Shown here: in pieces, positions 1 through 5,073 of the stretch | Numbering within the stretch: the first letter of the stretch is position 1 | How the letters are laid out: each line of letters opens with the position of its first letter | Assembly: GCA_947564305.1 (NCBI GenBank) | Contig: CANOBT010000304.1 | Location: 1-5,073 of the forward strand | Direction of reading: 5' to 3' | Source: an uncultured Lachnospiraceae bacterium | Lineage (GTDB): Bacteria > Bacillota_A > Clostridia > Lachnospirales > Lachnospiraceae | DNA length: 5,073 nucleotides | Program-made: the position numbers and the translations under genes | Notes under the pieces: model-generated | What the model was told of the DNA's origin: nothing | Databases searched by the model: none | Seen by the model: the letters and a program-made list of their open reading frames with translations, nothing else

Positions 1-112
1 TTATTTAGCTGTCCCATATGTACGGAAGTATTCGGCTTATACCCTCTGACAGCTACTTCCTGAAAAGCATCATTTCCACTTTCAAGGGATATTCTATAAG
101 AAAAACTAATAG

Positions 113-148
113 AAAAGGAACGTATCTCTCTCCTGATACGTCTCTTTT
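113..148. terminator. Bidirectional intrinsic terminator
   Basis: ACGTATC at 120-126 is the exact reverse complement of GATACGT at 135-141, with an 8-base loop. Beyond one mismatch (119/142) the stem can continue with GG/TC and A-T pairs out to about 113/148. On the plus strand the hairpin is followed by CTCTTTTTT; on the minus strand it is followed by TTCCTTTTC. It therefore suits both the minus-strand operon ending at 158 and any plus-strand gene entering from the left. The gap from the reductase remnant's original stop (158-160) is short, as expected for a true operon terminator. A plus-strand gene tail before it is possible, with frames closing at 47-49 and 61-63, but neither tail is recognisable. 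Confidence 0.72.
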
Positions 149-157
149 TTCACCCCA

Positions 158-493
158 TCATTCAAATGCTTCCGCAACGTCTTTCAGATACTTTGTAACT
201 GGTAAATGCTAGGGCAATGGCTTTCGCAAGATTTACATCCCACACATTCACTTGCCATTCCCCTGCCGATTGCGGCACGCTCATATAATGCACGCATTGT
301 TTTATGATAATTGTACAGATTGAAGTATGTCGGAATATCAATATTTTTCGGACAGTCATCAGTACAATAGCGGCAGCCTGTACACGGAATCGCAACTGTC
401 CCCTTATAGATTTCTGTTACTTTTCGGATCATTCTCTTCCAAAACCGGAAAACGCATGCAGCCAAACCCTAATAAATTCTTTTCATTCCTCAC
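158..493 (-). pseudogene. 4Fe-4S aldo/keto reductase remnant, internally deleted and frameshifted
   Basis: Intact relatives (COG1453-type aldo/keto reductases with a C-terminal ferredoxin domain) are roughly 370-390 residues: an NAD(P)H-type TIM barrel, then two 4Fe-4S sites. Here a GTG start at 491-493 opens with LLGFGCMRFPVLEENDP, the usual N-terminus of the family, but that frame stops at 404-406. The C-terminal domain continues in another frame and includes IPCTGCRYCTDDCP and CVGCKSCESHCP, both Cx2Cx2Cx3CP cluster motifs. Right after the second motif the frame breaks at about 210/211: the expected family tail, HLPVTKYLKDVAEAFE, is read in a third frame and ends at TGA 158-160. This fits one base lost from CCTCAG. 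The entire catalytic barrel, about 250 residues, is missing, so reductase activity must be absent. The gene sits 13 bases after the GH42 stop in the same operon. The family call is firm; the exact deletion junction, probably around 405-425, cannot be fixed without an intact homologue. Confidence 0.88.
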
Positions 494-499
494 CAGACT

Positions 500-506
500 C
501 TCCTCC
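500..506 (-). promoter_or_regulatory. Ribosome binding site of the reductase remnant
   Basis: GGAGGAG on the minus strand begins immediately after the GH42 stop codon and lies 6 bases before GTG at 493. It decides the original start of the reductase and shows that initiation signals survived while the body of the gene was lost. No other candidate start nearby has comparable spacing. Confidence 0.75.
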
Positions 507-2561
507 TTATAACCGATAAACCTTTGTTCCATATGCAGGCAAGATTACTTTACCTTCCGCCTTTTCCTGATCATCCAAATCTGTCACTGCTTTCCCCAGA
601 CAGATTTCCTGTTCTTTGTCCGAAAAATTCAGGACAAACAAATACTTTTTATCCTCTTTTCTGCGGACTGCAATCTCGCATTCTTCCGGTGCCTGGACGA
701 GCTGTGCAAATGGCTCCATGATTCCCAGATATTCAAAGAATGCCTTCATATTCTCTCTTGTGAATACACCTCCGAAATGAAGAACCTTCCCTTCTCCCAC
801 TTTTGTTTCCACAAGCGCAGTCTCTCCTGCATAGAAACTGTTCTTATAAACTGCCAGCACCTTTGCGTCTGAACCTGTGGTTTCCAGAATATCATTGAAT
901 ACTCCTGTATCCATCTTCACTCCATTCCAGTCTGCCGTCACCTGGTCATCTGCTGGTCCTACCAGTGTAAACTCTTTTACCGCACTCTGGGTAAGGGAAG
1001 CCAGAAGTCCGGGCATTCTCTTCATGACACAATGACCGTTTACATCCTTCTGTCCGGTACGTGCCCCCAAAACCAGACTTCCGCCCTGACGCACATATTC
1101 TTCCAGTAATCGGGCTGTTTTTTCTGTCAGGATCTCCGGATGTGGATAGATCAGCACCGGATATTTTTTTAGTTCCTCCAATTCTGTATTCTCTCTCATA
1201 TAAACCACATCCATCGGAACATGATTTAATTGGGAAGCCACAAAAATCTCTTCCTCACTTGCATTTGCGACCCGTCCATGCCAGACATCCTGTTGGGCGT
1301 CAAAGATATTATCATAGTCCCTGACCAATGCGAAAGATGCCGCATAGTCCGCCCCTGCCACTTCATCAATCGCCCGGACTCTCCTTGCTAATTCTCGAAC
1401 CTCCTTTAATTTCCGGTTGTCGCAATTGTCATAATCCAAAATACCGTGCCAGTACATTTCCGTACCAAACAGGGCGGTCCGCCACCGGAAAAAGCTGATA
1501 TAATCTGCTCCATGCATAATACTCATCATTGCCCAGAGAGTCATCTGCCCTGGTTTCGGTGCCGGTGCGTCTGCATGCGTATTCCATCCATTGGCTCCGG
1601 ACTGCATTTCCATAATACCGAAATGCGGACAAATGGATCTCACTTCTGTCAGATTTTTACTCCATCTCCGGTCATTCAAGATGGTATTATGCTTTGGATT
1701 CTCCCCCATGGAGTACGCAAAATTGGGATAACAGTCATAGGTATACACATCCAGACATTCCTCTTCCATCCTGTGGTTGTCCAGATTACGGAACATTCCA
1801 TTTGTAGTAATGAAATCCCCCGGCTTTACATATTTTCTTAAAATATCACTCTGCATACGGCAGAACCGGATCGCGCTATCTGACACAAACCGAGTATAGT
1901 CCAGCATCTGATGTGGATTCGTCCAGCCATTGATGGTCGTGCGGGGAACATAAACTTGATCCCAGCCTGTGTAAGTCTGATTCCAGAATACAGTTCCCCA
2001 GGCCTGATTTAATTGATCCAGATTTTCGTATTTTTCCTTAAGGAAACTACGGAAAGCCAAGGTGTCGCTTTCAGAATAAAACTCATTGATCTCGCAGTTA
2101 AGCTCATTGTCAATCTGCCATCCGACGATGCAGGGATGCTTCGCGTAATGTGCCGCAATATGTTCCACTGCGTCTTTCGCCAGCTCATGCAGCTTTGAAG
2201 AATTATAGTTATAATGCCGTCTCATACCGTGACGGAACAGGACACCATCCTTACGACAATTCAAGATCTCCGGATACTTTTCCGTCATCCAAACCGGCGG
2301 AATGGCCGTCGGGGTTCCAAAAATCACTTTCATCCCCTCTTCCTCTGCCACCTCCAGAAATGCATCAAAAAGCTCATAGGCATAAATCCCCTCTTCCGGT
2401 TCAAAGATACTCCATGCAAACTCTGCAACACGTACCGTATAAAGCCCGTTTTCTTTCATCCTCCGCAGGTCATCTCTCCAGAGTCTCTGATCCCAGTGTT
2501 CCGGGTAATAACATACTCCAAGATTCAAATGTTCCCATTGAAATTTCTGTTTTTCCTTCAT
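507..2561 (-). CDS. GH42 family beta-galactosidase
   Basis: This 684-residue enzyme is a full-length family 42 glycoside hydrolase. These enzymes cleave terminal beta-galactosides, and some members alpha-L-arabinopyranosides, with retention of configuration. The N-terminal TIM barrel spans about 1-395 and opens with LGVCYYPEHW (14-23). The acid/base glutamate is E153 in GWQIDNE, and the likely nucleophile is E318 in GIMEMQSG, followed by the conserved GANGWN. The segment GMRRHYNYNS (112-121) probably carries a substrate-binding arginine. A Rossmann-like trimerisation domain covers about 400-610, and a short C-terminal beta domain covers 620-684. There is no signal peptide or membrane segment, so it acts in the cytoplasm on imported oligosaccharides. 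Only C102 and C156 remain of the four-cysteine zinc site seen in some relatives. The ATG is supported by AGGAGG 10 bases upstream. It is the first gene of a minus-strand operon with the reductase remnant and is divergent from the AraC regulator. The exact substrate cannot be told from sequence. Confidence 0.95.
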   Translation of the reverse strand: MKEKQKFQWEHLNLGVCYYPEHWDQRLWRDDLRRMKENGLYTVRVAEFAWSIFEPEEGIYAYELFDAFLEVAEEEGMKVIFGTPTAIPPVWMTEKYPEILNCRKDGVLFRHGMRRHYNYNSSKLHELAKDAVEHIAAHYAKHPCIVGWQIDNELNCEINEFYSESDTLAFRSFLKEKYENLDQLNQAWGTVFWNQTYTGWDQVYVPRTTINGWTNPHQMLDYTRFVSDSAIRFCRMQSDILRKYVKPGDFITTNGMFRNLDNHRMEEECLDVYTYDCYPNFAYSMGENPKHNTILNDRRWSKNLTEVRSICPHFGIMEMQSGANGWNTHADAPAPKPGQMTLWAMMSIMHGADYISFFRWRTALFGTEMYWHGILDYDNCDNRKLKEVRELARRVRAIDEVAGADYAASFALVRDYDNIFDAQQDVWHGRVANASEEEIFVASQLNHVPMDVVYMRENTELEELKKYPVLIYPHPEILTEKTARLLEEYVRQGGSLVLGARTGQKDVNGHCVMKRMPGLLASLTQSAVKEFTLVGPADDQVTADWNGVKMDTGVFNDILETTGSDAKVLAVYKNSFYAGETALVETKVGEGKVLHFGGVFTRENMKAFFEYLGIMEPFAQLVQAPEECEIAVRRKEDKKYLFVLNFSDKEQEICLGKAVTDLDDQEKAEGKVILPAYGTKVYRL

Positions 2562-2571
2562 AAATCTAAAA

Positions 2572-2577
2572 CCTCCT
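2572..2577 (-). promoter_or_regulatory. Ribosome binding site of the GH42 gene
   Basis: A perfect AGGAGG on the minus strand lies 10 bases before ATG 2561-2559. It fixes the start that places the conserved LGVCYYPEHW motif at residue 14, as usual in the family. Confidence 0.85.
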
Positions 2578-2604
2578 CGAAAGTCTTTACTTTTTCGCTT
2601 GCAT

Positions 2605-2634
2605 TTTATATATTAATAGTAGCTTTTTTCTCAA
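2605..2634 (-). promoter_or_regulatory. Candidate sigma-A promoter for the GH42 operon
   Basis: On the minus strand TTGAGA (2634-2629) is separated by 18 bases from TATAAA (2610-2605); a shifted TATATA gives a 16-base spacer. Initiation would fall near 2598, leaving a leader of about 35 bases that contains the AGGAGG site. The long spacer is compatible with activator dependence, but that is an inference. No clear operator repeat was identified beside it. Confidence 0.5.
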
Positions 2635-2672
2635 CAAATTGCTATGTCCCCTATGAAACAATCAAACATATT

Positions 2673-2701
2673 TTGTAACCAAACCGGAACATTTTTTATA
2701 G
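2673..2701 (+). promoter_or_regulatory. Candidate promoter for the AraC-family regulator
   Basis: TTGTAA (2673-2678) and TTATAG (2696-2701, 17-base spacer) or TTTATA (2695-2700, 16-base spacer) form a plausible but imperfect sigma-A promoter about 50 bases before the regulator start. It lies back to back with the GH42 promoter, so one protein bound between them could influence both. Confidence 0.4.
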
Positions 2702-2757
2702 AGGATTACCTTGTGGAACGACCGAATGGCCATAAGGGGATAACTTGAGGTATGAAC

Positions 2758-3849
2758 ATGGATATCACACAGGAATGCACAAGAAAATCACGATCTCTTA
2801 CAGAGCTTTCCGGCCAGCTTGGCGGGCTGTCTGTCAAAAATACAGAAAGCCTTACTATGCAGCATTTTTCCCTGAAAGTCCCTTTCCTGATCATATTGGA
2901 AAGCTGTTACGATTCAGAATCTGTATACCAGTTTTACGAGATTGCCCCTCAGCATCACACCTCTGTTTCCTTGAATGAAGAGGAACGAAAACTAAGTTTA
3001 AACCGCGCTCCGCATAAGCATGACTTTATTGAGATCATGTTTGTTTTATCGGGAGAAGTCACGATGCAGATCGAACACCAGATTGTCTCCTACACAAAAG
3101 GACAGTGCTGTGTTATGAATCGAAATATTCATCATCGTGAACAATTGAAAGGGAATTTCTCTGTAGTCTTCTTTATGTTTCAAAACCATTTTCTAGAAAG
3201 CCTTTTAAATACTTATCAGTCTGAACGCAGCCTGTTTTTCAGTGATTTTTCCTATCTGGAAGCGAATGAATTATTTTGTCTGATTCAGGATAACCAGGCC
3301 GATACCCGTTTATTTGACAAAGTATATCTGAATTACCGACCTGTGGTCTCCGACCAGAAAGTTCTTGAGAAGGCCACACCGATTTTCAATGAAATATTGT
3401 TTGAACTTATCGAGAAGAAAACCGGCTGTTCTTTCTACATCCAGGGAGCGTTTCTACGCTTTTTCGAACTGCTCACTTCTTCCAAGCTGTATTCTGAAGA
3501 AAAATCACTGGCAAAAGCCAAATCCCATGATCAGGTATTTGCAGAGATCGCGCATATCATGGAATCACGGCATGGCCGCTGCACCCGGGAAGAATTGTCC
3601 AAGGAGCTGCACTATACAGGAGAATACATCAACCGGATCGTAAAAATACATACTGGGAAAACATTATCGGAATATGGACAGACGCTCTTATTGGAAGAGG
3701 CAAAAAGACTTTTGACTTATACGGATAGGAATATATCGGATATCATCTATTCACTCGGACTATCCAACCGGAGTTATTTTTATCGTATTTTTGAAAATGC
3801 TTACGGAGTGACGCCTCTGAAATACCGGAGAAAAATTGCCAGAAATTAA
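2758..3849 (+). CDS. AraC-family transcriptional regulator with N-terminal cupin domain
   Basis: This is a 363-residue DNA-binding regulator. Residues about 80-130 form a cupin-like sensor domain (PHKHDFIEIM, with H86, H88 and E92 positioned as in AraC-type ligand pockets, then NRNIHHRE at 121-128). The C-terminal ~100 residues carry the two AraC helix-turn-helix units, about 276-300 (TREELSKELHYTGEYINRI) and 325-350 (NISDIIYSLGLSNRSYFYR), followed by the signature TPLKYR. The protein ends seven residues later, so its C-terminus looks complete. An ATG at 2752 is also in frame, but the GAGG at 2747-2750 is only one base from it and seven from ATG 2758, which favours 2758. The gene is divergent from the GH42 gene, which it probably activates in response to a sugar; that role is inferred from position and family. 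No terminator is visible after the stop, and the sequence changes character immediately beyond it. Confidence 0.92.
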   Translation: MDITQECTRKSRSLTELSGQLGGLSVKNTESLTMQHFSLKVPFLIILESCYDSESVYQFYEIAPQHHTSVSLNEEERKLSLNRAPHKHDFIEIMFVLSGEVTMQIEHQIVSYTKGQCCVMNRNIHHREQLKGNFSVVFFMFQNHFLESLLNTYQSERSLFFSDFSYLEANELFCLIQDNQADTRLFDKVYLNYRPVVSDQKVLEKATPIFNEILFELIEKKTGCSFYIQGAFLRFFELLTSSKLYSEEKSLAKAKSHDQVFAEIAHIMESRHGRCTREELSKELHYTGEYINRIVKIHTGKTLSEYGQTLLLEEAKRLLTYTDRNISDIIYSLGLSNRSYFYRIFENAYGVTPLKYRRKIARN

Positions 3850-3852
3850 AGT

Positions 3853-3987
3853 CATAGTTTTACGCTCATCCTCGCTGCGTTTAACGGCATCTATGTATTC
3901 TTGCGTAAACTCCACGCCGATTGCCTGCAGATCCGAAACAGCAGTAGTAATGTCCACATGGAACCGTTTCTTGTAACTCCTTGCCAT
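3853..3987 (-). pseudogene. Truncated 5' end of an unrecognised gene abutting the regulator
   Basis: The minus strand from ATG 3987 encodes about 45 residues beginning MARSYKKRFHVDITTAV and continuing through EFTQEYIDAVKRSEDERKT. It is basic at the start, then charged and helical, and looks like genuine protein. The frame stays open into the antisense of the regulator (to 3760), but that part is shadow sequence, so the real gene appears cut off within a few bases of the regulator stop at 3849. No good ribosome site precedes the ATG. I do not recognise the family. It may be a mobile-element gene, judged only from its neighbours. Confidence 0.4.
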
Positions 3988-4002
3988 ATCTTTGGTGTTC
4001 CA

Positions 4003-4134
4003 TCATAGGTCAGTCAGTATCCATTGTCTGGCTTTTTTCCTCACAATGATCCCCTTTTTCAGCTCAAAATGCCGGAAGCCAGTCAAGGCAAGGGTTCCCG
4101 CCTTTACGGGCTGCATTTTGATAAAATCCAACAT
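4003..4134 (-). CDS. Short unrecognised ORF, 43 residues
   Basis: A minus-strand ORF runs from ATG 4134 to TGA 4005-4003, beginning MLDFIKMQPVKAGTLALTG and ending KKARQWILTDL. It is basic, with no membrane segment or recognised motif. Its stop codon overlaps a downstream ATGATG and lies 15 bases before the truncated gene starting at 3987, an arrangement like two adjacent genes of one operon. The upstream CCGGAA is a poor ribosome site. The opposite strand is also open across much of this stretch, so it may be non-coding, for example the subterminal part of an insertion sequence whose end-like sequence lies just upstream at 4147-4173. Confidence 0.25.
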   Translation of the reverse strand: MLDFIKMQPVKAGTLALTGFRHFELKKGIIVRKKARQWILTDL

Positions 4135-4146
4135 GGCAGTTCCGGG

Positions 4147-4173
4147 AAATTACACACATAATTTGACACTCTC
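4147..4173 (-). mobile_element. Possible orphan insertion-sequence end (IS256-like)
   Basis: Read on the minus strand, the tip is GAGAGTGTCAAAT (4173-4161), followed inward by TATGTGTGTAATTT. From memory this resembles terminal repeats of IS256-family elements in Clostridia, which share a GAG tip and an inner TGTGTGTAA block. No inverted partner copy and no transposase reading frame is present in the window, so if the call is right this is a solitary end left after deletion. An AT-rich stretch including the perfect palindrome ATAAAATTTTAT (4181-4192) lies just outside it. Confidence 0.3.
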
Positions 4174-4227
4174 GTTTTTTATAAAATTTTATCGCAATAC
4201 AACAGAAAATAATTTATCACTATTTTC

Positions 4228-4296
4228 CTACGATAACGCTCTTGCCATTTCATCCCTATGTTTTTTACTAACATACCAGCGCACCGTGGATTCGGT
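4228..4296 (-). pseudogene. C-terminal tail of an unrecognised protein
   Basis: The minus-strand frame TESTVRWYVSKKHRDEMA, ending RALS and TAG at 4230-4228, reads like the end of a helix-turn-helix or other nucleic-acid-binding protein. Upstream in the same direction the DNA becomes the antisense of the plus-strand pseudogene that starts near 4278, so the rest of this protein is missing or was never there. The fragment is short and unconfirmed by any motif, so chance coding is possible. Confidence 0.2.
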
Positions 4297-5028
4297 ACAG
4301 CAACTATGAATATAAAACAGATAACAATGGCAATCTTTACATAACTGTTTCCAAAAATGCCAAGCCGGAAATGTACCGCCCCATGCTGGAAGCAGGGCAG
4401 CTTGTTATTGATGCGGTAAATGTCGGGCTTGCCACCATGCACAAAGTCCCGGAAGAAGAACTGAAAGACTCTGTCCTCTGTTTTGTACAGAAGTACGGCT
4501 TTCTCGGTTTTATGACCGCCCTGCCGACAACAGCGGATTTTATCACCTATGAATCTGTGTATCTGCCCAAAAACCACTTTATAAAGGAAGAATCCCTATC
4601 CACTGAGGATTACCTTTCGTATTTCTATCCCTTTGATAAGCCGGATTTCAGAAAAAGCGGCGTGGAATCGGGATGGTCTGTGACTGACCGTGAGGGCATT
4701 GCAATCACGATGGTGATGGGGAATGCGCCGCAGGCTGTACCGTCAGGGTATTTCTGCTTTCGGAGGCATCTCCCCGACTTACCGGATTGCGCTTGAAAAG
4801 GATGCGCCCGTTATCGTATGGGATTTTCACTCCCTGCTCATCATGGTGCAGATGTGCTTTTCTTTCATGCTCACGGATAAGGACAGTGATATGCGTTTGT
4901 ACAAACACTGTAAAAAAGCCTTTATCGCAAGCCGGAAAGGGAATGAATTTTGCAGCCCGAAATGTAAGAACCAGTATAATGTCTATAAATCAAGGGAAAA
5001 GAAGAAAGGGAACAAAAAAGATGATTGA
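4278..5028 (+). pseudogene. Mobile-element-associated hypothetical protein, start-less and frame-broken
   Basis: The frame read as WIRYSNYEYK, NNGNLYITVSKNAKPEMY and onward through the PFDKPDF segment near 4640 is clearly protein-like. It opens after a stop at 4269-4271 without any ATG, GTG or TTG near its beginning; the first in-frame ATG is 4371, well inside the conserved-looking part. This frame closes at 4796. The C-terminal half continues in the next frame from about 4723 to TGA 5026-5028: GISPTYRIALEKD, VIVWDFHSLL, then FCSPKCKNQYNVYKSR. From memory this pattern matches a family (I believe DUF6076-like) common on Clostridia conjugative elements, in which a longer stretch separates the two halves; an internal deletion is therefore likelier than a single-base shift. 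The zinc-like end normally reads CxxC...CxxxC, but here the first position is Y (LYKHC), so one ligand is lost. The biochemical role of the family is not known to me. Confidence 0.7.
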
Positions 5029-5073
5029 AAACAGGAATGTAAATATCATAACCGATGCTGACGGTAAAAAGCT
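5021..5073 (+). CDS. 5' end of an unrecognised gene running off the window
   Basis: An ATG at 5021 opens a frame beginning MIENRNVNIITDADGKK that continues to the window edge. It overlaps the last 8 bases of the preceding reading frame (ATGATTGA), the usual coupling of two genes in one operon. AAAGGG at 5005-5010 is a fair ribosome site, 10 bases upstream. Only 17 residues are visible. Its position after a mobile-element-type protein suggests it belongs to the same element, but no function can be assigned and its intactness is unknown. Confidence 0.5.
   Translation, partial: MIENRNVNIITDADGKK

Noticed and set aside
1..119. Minus-strand open stretch downstream of the terminator
   Set aside because: It has no start codon except an ATG at 17-15 with no ribosome site; the rest has no recognisable motif.
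18..212. Plus-strand frame of 64 residues crossing the terminator
   Set aside because: It runs through the hairpin and into the antisense of the reductase tail, with no ribosome site and no recognisable protein features.
2663..2675. CAAACATATTTTG as an operator palindrome
   Set aside because: The half-sites are short with one mismatch, and AraC proteins usually bind longer direct repeats; not distinguishable from chance in AT-rich DNA.
2150..2678. Plus-strand frames of 137 and 154 residues opposite the GH42 N-terminus
   Set aside because: They are antisense shadows of a confidently identified gene, with low-complexity Pro/Ser/His-rich composition and no ribosome sites.
2752..2757. Upstream ATG of the AraC regulator as the start
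   Set aside because: The GAGG is only one base away, too close for initiation; ATG 2758 has seven-base spacing. The difference is two residues.
4097..4110. CCCG / CGGG hairpin as a terminator
   Set aside because: The stem is only four pairs and no T-run follows on either strand.
4179..4577. Minus-strand frame of 132 residues
   Set aside because: It is antisense to the protein-like plus-strand pseudogene for most of its length and has no family features.
1..5073. CRISPR array, tRNA, rRNA or riboswitch
   Set aside because: I saw no spaced direct repeats and no tRNA or rRNA motifs, and leader regions are too short for a riboswitch.

Overview
The window looks like chromosomal DNA of a gut Clostridia bacterium, most likely Lachnospiraceae. 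The base for this is moderate GC, strong AGGAGG-type ribosome sites, and the style of the proteins: a GH42 beta-galactosidase, an AraC regulator with an N-terminal cupin, and a 4Fe-4S aldo/keto reductase. This placement is an inference from protein style; no marker gene is present.

Layout. Positions 1-157 hold no gene I can support, apart from a hairpin at 120-141 flanked by A and T runs that reads as a bidirectional terminator. On the minus strand, 2561 to 507 encodes an intact cytoplasmic GH42 glycosidase. It is followed after 13 bases by a well-placed ribosome site and the broken remains of an aldo/keto reductase (493-158). That remnant keeps the first ~25 residues and the C-terminal di-4Fe-4S domain, has lost the catalytic barrel between them, and carries a second lesion (a frameshift) near its end. 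Divergent from the glycosidase, across a ~196 bp intergenic region with a plausible promoter in each direction, lies an intact AraC-family regulator (2758-3849, plus strand). Regulator and glycosidase form a typical sugar-responsive pair: the regulator probably senses a galactoside or related sugar and controls the enzyme operon. No transporter is visible in the window.

From the regulator stop codon (3849) onward the character changes. Positions 3850-4300 are a patchwork of short fragments: the start of a minus-strand gene cut off at the regulator boundary, a 43-residue minus-strand ORF, a sequence resembling an IS256-family end, and the tail of another minus-strand protein. Positions 4278-5028 are a plus-strand pseudogene of a protein type I associate with Clostridia conjugative elements. 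It has no start, a frame break with a probable internal deletion, and a lost cysteine in its C-terminal zinc-like motif. A further plus-strand gene begins at 5021, overlaps that end by 8 bases, and runs out of the window. I read 3850-5073 as the decayed edge of an integrated mobile element or a rearrangement scar.

I see no convincing undescribed system. The intact content is an ordinary glycoside-utilisation pair. The interesting part is the gene decay on both sides of it.
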